Positions 22,236 to 32,795 of a stretch of 64,000 bases of DNA are shown here, piece after piece. How positions within the stretch are numbered: position 1 is the first letter of the stretch; each line of letters starts with the position of its first letter. Origin of the DNA: Nansenia antarctica (lineage: Eukaryota; Chordata; Actinopteri; Argentiniformes; Microstomatidae); assembly GCA_963989245.1 (NCBI GenBank), contig OZ022341.1:44722181-44786180 (forward strand), written 5' to 3'. The position numbers and the translations under genes were made by a program. A model generated the notes under the pieces. It saw only the letters and a list, made by a program, of their open reading frames with translations. It had not been told where the DNA came from and did not search any database.

Positions 22236-22680
22236 TCCGGGGCTTGGGACCCCCCTTCATCTGCCGCGCCACCTGCAGGTTTTCCAGCATTTAGACTAGC
22301 CCTGCTATCAACTTGGGGTGATTTTGGGAGACCCAGCACTTTGCCTCACCCGGCAGGGCCCGGATGCAGCAGTCCAACACGACGTGGTCCAGTATCGACG
22401 GCCCCTCGCCTCCTGTGAGCCAGCTGTGTGTTAGTCGGGCGACCTCAGCGACCTGGGCTCTTACAGGATTCACGGTGTCGTACCTCCAGGCATGCACTCG
22501 CTGCCCGCGGGCGTCCAAGTTGTAACCGTACTGCACCAGGATGGCCGCCTTCAGGGTCTCGTCCCGCTGTCGTCAGATCCTGGCAGGCGCGCTGGGCCCC
22601 CCCGGTCAGGAACGGGGTGATGATCTCCTGATTCCCTGATCCGAGACAGCTCTATGCTGGGGTAGTACCGTCCATCTCTG
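22236..22680 (-). pseudogene. SCAN-like gag remnant of a Ty3-type element
   Basis: Minus-strand frames read a tyrosine-rich block around MQYGYNLDARG, then RAQVAEVARLTHSWLTGG, LDCCIRALPGEAKCWV and, across a short gap, MLENLQVARQMK. The spacing of helices (ARL..SWL, ALP.EA..WV, LEN) resembles the SCAN/capsid-C fold seen in vertebrate Ty3/gypsy gag proteins. Frameshifts near 22560 and 22290 break it. It is joined in context with the protease remnant at 21563-21862. Confidence 0.55.
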
Positions 22681-22689
22681 ACACAGCGC

Positions 22690-23105
22690 AGTGACCAACG
22701 TGGTCGCTGTCCGTGGTGCTGAAGCCCGCTTTTCTTTGGTGGAGGCGAGGGGATTCCACAGTTTACTTTAAAAGTAGATGTTTTGTTTACTGTGTGATGT
22801 GTGTAGGTATGAGGGCATACTATTCAATCTTTACCTTTTATGTTCCATTTCAGCGACTTTGTCCATTTTCTTGTGGTTGCAGTTTTGTTTATGTGTACGG
22901 CTTTCTCATAGCACTTTTGTCTAGCCCATCTTGATTACTTGTGACACCTTCAGCCATAACACAACCATCATATAAACTGTACATTACCTTATATAATTAT
23001 CAGACAAATATGTTACAAAAGTGCTAGTTGGTCAACTATAGTCACTAGGTGATGTAACCCCAAAGCCCTTGGAGAGCATGGCTCAGTGTTGATGCAATAT
23101 TACAG
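22690..23105. other. Intergenic, no gene
   Basis: Nothing coding is supported. Similarity to the OR gene 1 upstream region begins about 23040 (CAAAGCCCTTGGAGAG), marking the left edge of the OR duplication. Confidence 0.5.
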
Positions 23106-23173
23106 TATAAAGCATGAGCATGTTGGTGCTGCTGTTCAAACTATGGATAGGAGGAGGAAGAGGCTAAGTAAAG
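23106..23173 (+). promoter_or_regulatory. TATA box and non-coding exon 1 of OR gene 2
   Basis: TATAAA at 23106-23111 precedes a conserved stretch with GGTGCTGCTGTTCAAACTAT and GAGGAGGAAGAGGCTAAGTA, then AAAG|GTTGTG as a candidate donor. The arrangement matches OR gene 1. The acceptor CAAACCAG ends at 23439, nine bases before the start codon. Confidence 0.6.
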
Positions 23174-23447
23174 GTTGTGAACGACATACATTTATGGAAA
23201 AACGAATAATTTTTATTATTGCTTAACTTATATAGAATTCTTATAGTAAAAATAACTTCTCATATTTGTCAATATAAGTTCCGCTGATATTGACATGATA
23301 CTGTATGCTTCTAAGCTGATCATATTGTGCAAGAATTATAATTGCTGATATTGCCTGGTGGGTACTTGGTTTTATTCAATATTGTTGACAATCTTCCTGA
23401 TAGTCTTACACAATAATTAAATGTCTTCTTTCAAACCAGGAAACACC

Positions 23448-24428
23448 ATGAAGAATACAAGCCTGAACCTTTTTGTTCTTCCTACTGTACAACAGCTGAG
23501 ACCCCTGAGTGACAAAGCGGTGCTAGTACAGGTGTTGATTGCTATATTCCTCTACATAAACTCTCTCATGATCTTCACCTTCTTTAAAAAGGAGGCCTTC
23601 TACACCTCCACACGATACATCTTCTTCGCACATACACTAATCTGTGACAGTCTGTATCTGGCTTTCTCTGATGCATTGTTAGTATTGAGCTACTCCAGGG
23701 TGCGAGTGCCAGGTGGCCTGTGTGTGTGCCTGATTGTGATCGTTGGAAACCTGACCCTAGCCAGCCCCCTAACACTGACAGCCATGAGCCTAGAGCGCTA
23801 TGTTGCCATCTGCATGCCCCTGCGTCATGGTGAGCTCTCCACCCCAGTGAGGGCCATCCGCTGCATCCTCCTCATCCAGGCCCTAAGCAGTACATACCAG
23901 GTCTTTATGCTGTGTATTGTCTTTAACTTTGCCAGTCTACGTTTCTACACTTCCCCCGTGGTGTGCAGTAAGGAGCAGACTGACGTGTTACCCTGGCAAA
24001 AACATTCTCGTTCAGCTTATTTTCAGACATGCTTCCTGATCATGTCTCTGGTTATAATCATTACCTATGTAAAGATCATGGTGGCTGCCAGGGCTTTATC
24101 ATCGGAAAGGAAGAAGTCCAGCAAAAAGGGTCAGAGGACAGTGATACTACATGGCTTCCAGTTACTCCTCTGCATGATCCAGTTTTGGTGCCCTGTGATG
24201 GAAGCAGCTATTTATAAAATTGATTTGTATGCATTTATACAGGTTCGGTACTTCAACTATGTTGTATTCATGCTTGCCCCTCGATGTTTGAGTCCACTTG
24301 TGTATGGTGTGAGGGATACTGATTTTGCACTGGTTCTGAGAAACTATGCTCTGTTTGGGTATTCTGAGAAACTCTTTCAGTTTCTGTTTAAAAAAAGAAA
24401 AAGCCAATCCCAAAGGGAAACAAAATAA
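23448..24428 (+). CDS. Odorant receptor 131-2-like GPCR (OR gene 2)
   Basis: A 326-residue intact seven-transmembrane receptor, paralogous to OR gene 1 and largely collinear with it. It has MSLERYVAICMPLRH after TM3, SSERKKSSKKGQRTVILH before TM6 and PRCLSPLVYGVRD in TM7. The cysteines of the extracellular side (TM3 start and second loop) are present. The start at 23448 (MKNTSLNLF) follows a conserved splice acceptor; the in-frame ATG at 23421 lies within the presumed intron. The C-tail is shorter than in OR gene 1 because a stop follows the SQRETK stretch. It is expected to act as a chemosensory GPCR, ligand unknown. Together with its 5' exon it forms a duplicated unit with 9.8-11.6 kb. Confidence 0.93.
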   Translation: MKNTSLNLFVLPTVQQLRPLSDKAVLVQVLIAIFLYINSLMIFTFFKKEAFYTSTRYIFFAHTLICDSLYLAFSDALLVLSYSRVRVPGGLCVCLIVIVGNLTLASPLTLTAMSLERYVAICMPLRHGELSTPVRAIRCILLIQALSSTYQVFMLCIVFNFASLRFYTSPVVCSKEQTDVLPWQKHSRSAYFQTCFLIMSLVIIITYVKIMVAARALSSERKKSSKKGQRTVILHGFQLLLCMIQFWCPVMEAAIYKIDLYAFIQVRYFNYVVFMLAPRCLSPLVYGVRDTDFALVLRNYALFGYSEKLFQFLFKKRKSQSQRETK

Positions 24429-25031
24429 ATTGCACACTGTTAAGGTGCATGTTGGGCCATGTTTAACATAGTGTTTACTGAGAATATATCCTGTAATTTG
24501 TAAGTACTCTCAAGAGGATCATGATGCATCAGCTTTTGCCATTTTTGTCATGATTATGGTCCACCAGCGGTGTCAATCATTTACAACCAGCACACCAATT
24601 TGCAGACCCCAATTGTTTTTCTAGCATACAGTTTGTTCATGCAATTTATGTTTTCATTATTTCACTGTGCCTTTCATTTCAATGACAGTATGTCATGGTC
24701 CTGTGACCCATGAAAATAAAATCTGTAAAAGAGCTTTAACCACCTCTCTCTTCTTCTGAACATTTGATGCTATAAACACTGTATCGTGTACTGTATGTTA
24801 TAATGGCCTATGTTTTTGAGAGGTTTGACTGGGAGAGTAGTATGAGTTTTATATGACTTACAGGGCCCCAAAATAACGGTAATATTTGTAATAGAACATA
24901 ATCCAATGGTATTTTGAAATACTGCAACTACTGTACATGTAGCCATTTCAACCCACATTGATTACTTCAAAATAAGTCACTTATTTCTCAAAACATTGTT
25001 ACAGACATAGAACGATAAACATAATACGAAA
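24429..25031. other. 3' flank of OR gene 2, no other gene
   Basis: Similarity to the OR gene 1 3' flank (GTGTTTACTGAG...ATATATCCTGTAATTTG) runs to about 24660. AATAAA at about 24715 could be the polyadenylation signal. Nothing else is supported. Confidence 0.5.
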
Positions 25032-25915
25032 TTCATGTTGTTTACTAGGGCTAGAAATGTGGACCTTACAAAGATTCTTATATCCACGGCTCCTCCATTG
25101 AGAGAGTTACCGACTACAAATATCTTGGGCTGTGGTTGGATGAGAAGCTGTCATTCAAAACGCATGTCGACGGCCTCGCCTCCAAACTTCGGCAAAAGGT
25201 GGGCTTTCTTTACCGTAATCGGTCTAGCTTCCCCTTGCTTTGCAGGAAGAGAGTTGTCGGGGCGGTATTCCTGTCCGTATTAGATTACGGTGATGTTATC
25301 TATAGGCATGCAGCTTCATCTACATTGAAACAATTGGACTCAGTTTATCACTCAGCTCTAAGGTTTATTACCGGGGACAGTTATGACACTCACTCACCAT
25401 TGCATACTTTATGACAAGGTTGGCTGGCCCTCTCTTTCTCTGAGGCGCAGTTACCACTGGAACTTGTTCGTTTTCAAGGCCATCTGTGGCAAGCGTCCTG
25501 CTTATATCTCATCTTTATTGGACTGGAGTCTTGGTATTTATGTGACCAGATCTAATAGTTGGCTTTCTTTTCGGGTTCCGTATGCGCGATCAGACCTGGG
25601 TAAAACAGCCTTTTTTATTGATGCCCCTAATACATGGAACACTCTGCAGCAAACTCTCCGGTTGGAGGTCCTCCCCTCTGCCTCTACCTTTAAACTCTTG
25701 GTGCAAAAACTGTATTCTACCGATTGCAATTGTTTTTAGTTTTTTAGTTTTTTAGTTTCTTTTCTTTTCTTTTCTTTTTTTATCCTGTCTTGCTCACTGT
25801 TTGTTTGCCCTTGCTCACTGTTCTATTGTACACTCGACGTCACTGTAAATGAGGGTGACCTCAGTGCCTATCGAGTTTTAAATAAAGGTTTGAAATGAAA
25901 TTAAATGAAATAATG
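25032..25915 (+). pseudogene. LINE reverse transcriptase C-terminal part with 3' end
   Basis: Plus-strand frames read YLGLWLDEKLSFKTHVDGLA, VVGAVFLSVLDYGDVIYRHA and YHSALRFITGDS, then after a frameshift near 25412 GWLALSLRRSYHWNLFVFKA and NTWNTLQQTLRL. This is the region after the RT fingers and palm in fish LINEs often labelled jockey/BS-like. It terminates near 25738, followed by a 3' UTR ending TTTAAATAAAGGTTTGAAAT and an AAATGAAAT tail. It is 5'-truncated and dead. Confidence 0.8.
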
Positions 25916-26199
25916 CTGTAGAGTATTACTCGTCTGACCATTTGTGATAACTGTGTAACATCCACATACCAGCAAGGTCTGGCTTTGTCATGGCAAAGAT
26001 CAGGCTTAAGGCCTCTACATGCTTCTGCATCACTTGTGCAACTTGTACGCTGTGCAACCTCCTCAGCAACAGTTGCGTGACCTTTGCGAACTTATGCAGA
26101 CCTCTGGTTGCGTCATTGTCACTGAAGCATGAATCGACCTTTAGGTATGACGGCCAGTCAGTCCTCTTTTGTCCCACGCATCAATGTCACATCAACATC

Positions 26200-26430
26200 C
26201 AGAATCCAACCATTGAGATGCCGTGGGGTGATTTGAAACAGGCTGTGCATGCAAGACACCCCTCAAACATCACACAGCTGAAATAATTCTGCATGGAGGA
26301 GTGGTAAAAACCTTCTCGCAGTTGATGTCAGAGACTAGTAGACAGTTATAGGGAACATCTAATTCAGGTTATTTCAGCCAAAAGGGCAATATGAGAAATT
26401 AAGGCATAGGGTGTCCTAACTTTTTCCTCA
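26200..26430 (+). pseudogene. Tc1-like transposase C-terminal fragment
   Basis: The plus strand reads MPWGDLKQAVHARHPSNITQ, FCMEEW and, through stops and frame slips, RLVDSYREHLIQVISAK. This is the C-terminus of a Tc1/mariner transposase, with the W-G-x-LK block following the catalytic Glu/Asp. No inverted ends were confirmed, though CCTAACTTTTTCCTCAGTAG near 26420 looks terminal. Confidence 0.65.
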
Positions 26431-28143
26431 GTAGGAATTGGCATGATTGTACATTTTTTGTTAAATAAGTGATAACAAAGCTCCATTTTTTTCATTGGTT
26501 CATTTTGGTTCAATTACATCACTTTCATATATAGATATTGTGTTTGAAACAAGCTCAAATATTGATATGTCCACATTGCTTAAAAAATAACTACATATTC
26601 ATATGATGTCCTATTTTTTTTCACATGACTGTATAGTCTGTATTGTGCTTTTAGGCCTATATTTAGAAGTTTGAATGAAACAATAGAATGAGTCTCTTAC
26701 GACTTGATATCAAACTAATTCAAATGTTTTGCTGAGATGCCATTGGTAATAATTAAAGAGCAGCATGTGTGGGTCGGCCTGTCTGGCCCAGGAAAAACAC
26801 ACTGTTTAGACCCAGCAGTCTTTGTTACTGACGCAATCATACGTCAAGCACAGATGAAGCCCCAATGAGCTGCTCTCAACAGAGTCACCTTGTTTGCCAA
26901 ACAAAAGAAAACATAAGGTTGCACAATTAAGCCAGGCAGAACCTCTCTGTTAATAATCAACCATTCTGTTAATTAGCTACTAGGCAGGGGACAAGGGACC
27001 ATAATCTCTAACTGTACCCCTGGAGATATCTGACAACACCTCCCTCTTCAACCAATGCAATCCCAGGCAAGTCCCGAGCCAAACCAAACAATCCCTGCCT
27101 TTAGGGTTTTGTCATTCTCTCTAAATAACATAACAAACTGGTAGAGGGTTAGGCCTTTTACTGTATAGGCCTACATTTCACCCATAACATCATACTCTCT
27201 ACCGTAAGAGAAACAGTGAGGTGATAATTCAGCTCAGAAAACAATAATTACATTTGAGAAAATATTGACGTGCCTCAAGTTCTTACATGGCAGGTCTCCT
27301 GTTTTACCTAGATATCAGCATCAAATCATAGGGCTGTACATGAGCTAACTTCCAATACCTTTAGAAAACACACAAACAAAACAGCTTGTGGCGTGGCGGA
27401 GTTCGAACCTGAGTCCCACCGAGTACATTTTCAACTATTGATGTTACTTCATAGTACCAAGTCTAAATGTTTGGATTATATCCTACTAGCCTATACCAAT
27501 GGGTTCTCATTAGGTCCATAATTATGTGCAGTTCAGGAAGCATTGCTAAGGTGGTTATGATAGCTTTTCACATGTTTACCTCCCTGGACAGATAAATTAC
27601 CCTCTAAAACATTTACAGGGGTCCATATTGACCCCCCTCAAAATCGAATGAACTTGCAAGGACATATTTACCACCTGACAGCCATATATAGAATTCAATA
27701 AATGTTAGGTAAAAGTGAACCAGAATTTTACTTTGTGAACCAAATTACTATTTGTTTTATGTTCATATATCATTTTTAAACCACTCAAATCAATTGATAT
27801 AACAGAATGTAGTTTATCCACCATCATCTATTGTAGGTTATGGTACAGAATTCGTGTTATGGTAAACGCGTCAGTCCTACACCAGGTTTTTCATACTGTA
27901 GTGCAATTTTTTTTTTTTTTTGTAGTGCAATTTTTGCTCAGTATATTTATGAGAATGGTACATTTTTTATCATAATAGCAAATGTACTAGCTCAATTAGA
28001 CTGTGTTTACCACCTAATCCATGTTTAGAGGTAGCTAGCTAACATTACATTGATCATCATACTCGTAAGACTTTTCACTTTAAAAAAAATGCCAGTCGAG
28101 AGAGGACGCGGGCGTTGCTTGTTCGCCGCTTCCCCGCCCGAAA
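26431..28143. other. Intergenic, no gene recognised
   Basis: AT-rich with no supported exon. Near 27390 the minus strand has GGTTCGAACTCC, a B-box-like sequence that may be a SINE head, but no A box is clear. A poly-T run lies near 27908 and a short GC-rich patch at 28095-28140 directly abuts the duplicated OR unit. Confidence 0.5.
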
Positions 28144-29539
28144 TCTAGATATACTTGCAGTATACAGAGTAGATTGTCCTACAAAGACACTTAGATTTAG
28201 ATTTAGTAATCAAACAATTAATTAGACCCCTATACTTTCTTTTATTTCTTTTTTTGTTTCTTTTTATTTTACTACTCGATCTTTTCAGTTTGTAAAGTGT
28301 CTTTGAGTGTCTAGAAAAGCGCTATATAAGTCTAATGTATTTTTATTATTATAATTACACATCCTAATTTGTTTTTCTGAAGAGTTCCTAATCCTATAAA
28401 AATGTAAAAGTCAACAACCTATTCAAACTTTTCCCTTATGAGGAGCTCATAATTGCAAACATGATGCATTATGGCAATGGCATGAAATGAATCTATCCCT
28501 TGAGAAATCAAGAAACTGTCCGACAGATTTGGAATAAAGAAAAAAACTTTTCCCAGAGATGTTTTGCATTAAGGCGGTGTTATGGGGAATGTGTATAAAA
28601 ATCCACAACCCATCACCTCCAACCCATTGTAATGTCTTCAACCGGTGACTCTCTGGTAAGCTCATAGACTTGCTTTTGTCCAAAGTGTTTGATTTAAAAA
28701 AAATGTTTTATTATTATTGATACAGTAGTCAATAACATATTGGAAACATTTTACTAAGAAATTATAGAAAATAAATTCACTATATGGAATCAGTGAATTG
28801 TACATTGAATTTGTTTCCTGCATTGACTGAACTGAAATGTACCCTGAAGAAGACATTGAGCTTTGGGGAAATGTACAGTACGTTGTTAACTGTTGCTCCA
28901 CTGTGTGCATTAACTTTGACTTTTTATTTCTGTCAACATTTCAGATTTGTATTTGCCAATTCTTCAGGTAACAGGCCATATTGAAACATGCAGAACCTGA
29001 CAGAGCCTCCAGGAAATGTGACCTCTCAGAAGAGTCTGACAGTAATCATCAAGGTGTGTGTGGTCATCCCCTTCTTCAGCATCTTTCTCTACTGCATCGT
29101 GATCATGCTACACACCTTCGCGTCTCACAGGCAGTTCCTGGAGAGCTCACGCTACATCCTCTTTGCCTACATGCTGATCAACGACACCCTGTCGCTCCTC
29201 TCCTCCGTCCTTCTCTTCCTCTTCGTCATGGGCCAGGTGCGCGTTGCCATCGTCTACTGTACCCCTCTGCTCTTCTTCGCCACGGCCACCTTCCAGAACA
29301 CTCCTTTAATCCTGGCCACCATGTCGCTGGAGCGCTATGTGGCCATAATCTACCCCCTCAGGTGCCCGGCAGCCTGGCAAGCAGATCGCATCTGGGCAAT
29401 CATCCTGAGCTTGTGGGTGATCAGCTGTGTCCTCCCCATTGTGGACTTCTCTCTGGGAGAACCTCAGCCTGGGGTGGACGTCCTCTCCACCCCTGTGTTC
29501 TGCAAGACCTCTGTCCTCAATGCCTCGCCAGTCCAGACA
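28144..29539 (+). repeat. Segmental duplication, copy A (contains OR gene 3)
   Basis: Starting at TAGATATACTTGCAG, the sequence is nearly identical to 32936-34913 until GCCTCGCCAGTCCAGA. Differences are a few substitutions and short indels plus a LINE insertion in copy B. It includes an old LINE/SINE tail (AGCGCTATATAAG near 28320), the promoter, exon 1, intron and the first ~184 codons of the receptor. Confidence 0.92.
28594..28655 (+). promoter_or_regulatory. TATA box and non-coding exon 1 of OR gene 3
   Basis: TATAAAA at 28594-28600 is followed about 25 bp later by a probable short exon ending GACTCTCTG|GTAAGC (donor at 28656). Acceptors TTTCAG (to 28944) or TTCTTCAG (to 28967) lie just upstream of the start codon. 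The layout parallels OR genes 1 and 2 and is conserved in copy B (TATAAAA near 33383, donor near 33445). Confidence 0.6.
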
Positions 29540-29965
29540 CTGTTCAAGGTCTCCCTCAACGGGCTGTTCTTCGTTGTGGTGGCGTTCATCATCCTGTTCA
29601 CCTATGTTAGGATCCTGCTGGAGACCAGGAAGATGCGGCAGGACCGTGCTTCGGTGGGGAAAGCCATGCACACGGTGCTGCTACACGGCTTCCAGCTGCT
29701 GCTGTGCATGATGTCTTTCACCCAGCCCATCACAGAGAGTATGATCAGGCTGCACGTGGACTGGCTGCAGGAGCACATCTCCTTCTTCAACTACTTCTGC
29801 TTTGTCCTGCTGCCCCGCTTCCTCAGCCCGCTCATCTATGGACTGCGGGACGAGAGCCTCAGAGGTCACATGAGAAGGGCTTTCCTGTGCAGCTCCTCAC
29901 CAAACAGGGTCAGGCCTAGAGCCACAGCCAAGCCTGGGGGGAAATTAACCGGTCCAAACTCCTGA
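28988..29965 (+). CDS. Odorant receptor 131-2-like GPCR (OR gene 3)
   Basis: An intact 325-residue seven-transmembrane receptor beginning MQNLTEPPGNVTSQKS, with two candidate N-glycosylation sites (Asn3, Asn10). It shares the group signature TMSLERYVAIIYPLRC after TM3 (ERY at 115-117), LLHGFQLLLCMM in TM6 and PRFLSPLIYGLRDE in TM7. The basic intracellular third loop is ETRKMRQDR. It is clearly diverged from OR genes 1 and 2 and much more GC-rich, giving long spurious open frames on other strands. The start is the first ATG after the acceptor and agrees with the duplicate. Role: chemosensory GPCR at the plasma membrane, ligand unknown. Confidence 0.94.
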   Translation: MQNLTEPPGNVTSQKSLTVIIKVCVVIPFFSIFLYCIVIMLHTFASHRQFLESSRYILFAYMLINDTLSLLSSVLLFLFVMGQVRVAIVYCTPLLFFATATFQNTPLILATMSLERYVAIIYPLRCPAAWQADRIWAIILSLWVISCVLPIVDFSLGEPQPGVDVLSTPVFCKTSVLNASPVQTLFKVSLNGLFFVVVAFIILFTYVRILLETRKMRQDRASVGKAMHTVLLHGFQLLLCMMSFTQPITESMIRLHVDWLQEHISFFNYFCFVLLPRFLSPLIYGLRDESLRGHMRRAFLCSSSPNRVRPRATAKPGGKLTGPNS

Positions 29966-31085
29966 GCTGCACAGACAACTTTCAATCTGTAGCCTACAGA
30001 AAACGTAATATCTAATGTACATACCAACCTCCATGATATGCATTACATATTAGTCAGTTGCAATACATCAAAATAATGAAAGCAAGGTGGACGGCCATAG
30101 AAATTATGTTTGCAAAAAAACAGAAACAAGCAGCAAGTCGTAAAACACCAGTTTCAACATTGTGTTATCAATTCCATGGTGATGCTGCTCTCTAGGGGTG
30201 AGATTAAATGTTGCACTTTTATTATGTTGCATTGTATGTAGGTTTATTATTGCTATCTTAGAATTTTACATTACAGATATTTTGAAATGTTCATATGTTT
30301 GGCAATTGAGTGAAATTCTATCAAAGTTAGGTGCAGTGCATTACAACATTTTGCACGTTATTCATAAAATGTTCACATTGGTAATTTGAATAACGTGTTA
30401 TGTCAGATATCACATGAATCAAATAGGCATGTGATCATGAATAATATTTATCATGAATAATATACAATAGATAATTATTCATCATGAGTGATCAATAAAT
30501 ACGTTCTCATTGTAGACTTTATGTAGCAATCATAATCATAATAGTCTATGAATCTGTGTATAGGGTGGCTAACAATGAACAGGGATAATCTCATGAATAA
30601 AGTAAAATAATCTTGTATTTTACCAAACTGTGCGTTTACATTGTTCCACAACCACATCTTTTTTTAATTGGTAGAAAGGTGTCCACTGTCAAGCATACAT
30701 ATGAAATCAACTAAGTTAAAACTTGGAGGAGAAATAGTAAACCAATGCAGTAGGTGTCACTGTACTTCCAAACTTGTGACTGACGCACGACTGCGCTCAA
30801 AGTAAGAATGTGCGCTCACAGTAACTTTTGTTTTGTACAATAATCGGATGTATGTAAAGGGAAATTACGGTTGATTTTGTAAAAGGAACTAATCCGTTTT
30901 TGAGATGGTAATTTCAGCAGTCATATGTAGCCCAATGTTCATTCATTGTGTTGCAATGCAATGTAAAATGTAAATGTTTTAACGGTTGCAAATAGCTCAC
31001 TATCACAGAGCTTATAGCATATAAAGGCTCATGCAACATTTGCCATATATTTTGCCAAATATTAATTAGTGATACGTTTTAACAC
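29966..31085. other. Intergenic, no gene recognised
   Basis: AT-rich sequence downstream of OR gene 3. ATGAATAATAT/CATGAATAATAT near 30438-30470 is a short local repeat. No coding region or RNA gene is seen. Confidence 0.5.
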
Positions 31086-31171
31086 TACCCAGTGAGCAAT
31101 TTTACGTTGATTAGACGTCTAAACAACGTCTAAATGGCCTGTAGACGTCTAGGCGAAATCTAGGCTAAATA

Positions 31172-31307
31172 TACGCCAAATTGGAAATTGAAACAACGTC
31201 TATGTTTAGACGTTGAAATGCCGTTGAAACATAGACGTTGTTTCCCTGTCTATGTTTCAACGGCATTTCAACATCTAAACATAGACGTTGTTTCAATTTC
31301 CAATTTG
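31172..31307. repeat. Long hairpin with ACGTCTATGTTT motifs
   Basis: Arms of about 62 bp (31172-31234 and 31246-31307) are almost perfect reverse complements around a 10-11 bp loop GTTGTTTCCCT. They share CCAAATTGGAAATTGAAACA and CATAGACGTTG. Confidence 0.85.
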
Positions 31308-31345
31308 GCGTATATTTAGACCTTGAAATGCCGTTGAAATATTAT

Positions 31346-31521
31346 GTTCCTGGAGGTACTGCAATACCAGGTCGATGCGTGGTGTGGACGGAGCAAGCCC
31401 CTATTCCATCTCCCTGCTCCAAAAATCAATTTAATATAACGTCCCCGGGTAGGGGACGTATCAGATATTAAACTGATAAGAACAGATACACTTGATCTTA
31501 GCCAAAAGGCCGAGAAGCGAT
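31346..31521 (-). ncRNA. U2 snRNA copy, probably a pseudogene
   Basis: Read on the minus strand from 31521, it begins ATCGCTTCTCGGCCTTTTGG and follows U2 through the stem-loop I, II, Sm (ATTTTTGG) and III/IV regions to TACCTCCAGGAAC. The branch-point recognition motif is damaged: the expected GTAGTA is reduced to GTA (AAGTGTATCTG). The last ~10 bases of mature U2 (GGTGCACC-type end) are absent or replaced. A candidate proximal sequence element, ACCGTGACCTACATT, lies about 59-45 bp upstream (around 31575), the right distance for a U snRNA promoter. Intact U2 would pair with the intron branch point in the spliceosome; this copy should not do so normally. Confidence 0.9.
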
Positions 31522-32280
31522 ACCCGCGATGGTTTCGAGGGAGGGTACTCATTCTCTGGCACGTCAATGTAGGTCACGGTTTAACCACAACAATAGTTTC
31601 TATAGGCATTCCACTATATAATAATAATGGTATTAGTGGAATAGTGTTTTAACAATAATAATGTAGTGCCAATGTACAAAACATCCCAAAAATACTACTT
31701 TTCACTGTTCCAACCGGGAAATTCAATACGTCCCATGGTCACGTGGTAACCCGTCTCCAATCGTAGCGAAAGAAAGCATTTGTTAACCAAAATTACATTA
31801 ACCGCAAACTGGAAATAATAACCAACCGGTTACATGTAGCAAAACGTAATGCGATTATTATGTGACGTTTTTTGTATTTAAGAAAGCACATTTTAACGAT
31901 ATTTCCTTTTAACGATCAGTTTCTATGGACCTCTTTGAATTAAAAGAAAAGGACAAAGAAGAATATGCCTGTAAGCAATGCGTTTGTATTTTTAAAATAT
32001 AACTGGTCTTTCCTCTCATTCTGTGCTACTTGTTCCAGTTTAAAGTTGTTCATGTGCTTTGATCTTTGTTTGAAAAGCCACTGATGACTCTACAATGATA
32101 GACTCTCCTCTGCAGTCATCAACACCTGGTACTATTACTATTTTTCTATATAATCTCAATTCAGTTCATGTAGTGTGTTGCCGATTTGTCTTCCCAGCCT
32201 CATAGTCATAGAGTAGAGCGTAAGGACAATAGAATGGGTTTAATAACGGTTTTAATGCATTTGAGATAAGTAGAAAATAT

Positions 32281-32795
32281 GTTTAGACACAGACCGCATT
32301 TATCTGGGTTAAAGGACAGCGACGTATAGACGCAATTTAAACCACCACTTCCGCATGAATAACTATGCTAGACTACATGGAATCTCAGACTAAATGACGG
32401 TCTGGTACATATTTTGACAATCTACAGGCGTTTAGGGTATTAATTTAAACTCAAAGTGCTGCTAGACTAAAACAGGTTTAGACACAGACAGCATTTATCT
32501 GGGTTAAAGGACAGCGACGTATAGACGCAATTTAAACCACCACTTCCGCATGAATAACTATGCTAGACTACATGGAATCTCAGACTAAATTACGGTCTGG
32601 TACATATTTTGACAATCTACAGGCGTTTAGGGTATTAATTTAAACTCAACGTGCTGCTAGACTAAAACAGGTTTAGACACAGACCGCATTTATCTGGGTT
32701 AAAGGACAGCGACGTATAGACGCAATTTAAACCACCACTTCCGCATGAATAACTATGCTAGACTACATGGAATCTCATACTACATGACGTCTGGG
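32281..32795. repeat. 195-bp tandem repeat, about 2.6 copies
   Basis: Units start at 32281, 32476 and 32671 with GTTTAGACACAGAC. The third is partial. Each contains AGGACAGCGACGTATAGACG and GCATGAATAACTATGCTAGA. Flanking copies of AATAACGGTTTT...AGTAGAAAATAT at about 32240 and 32820 suggest a larger ancestral unit. Confidence 0.93.

Noticed and set aside
27361..27440. tRNA gene suggested by GGTTCGAACTCC on the minus strand
   Set aside because: No acceptor stem, A box or cloverleaf could be built; at best a SINE head.
28981..29869. Long open frames overlapping OR gene 3 in other frames and antisense
   Set aside because: They result from high GC content; they show no transmembrane or other domain pattern and the receptor frame explains the region.
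31346..31521. A functional U2 snRNA gene
   Set aside because: The branch-point motif is reduced to GTA and the 3' terminal bases are absent, so I call it a probable pseudogene despite the promoter-like element.
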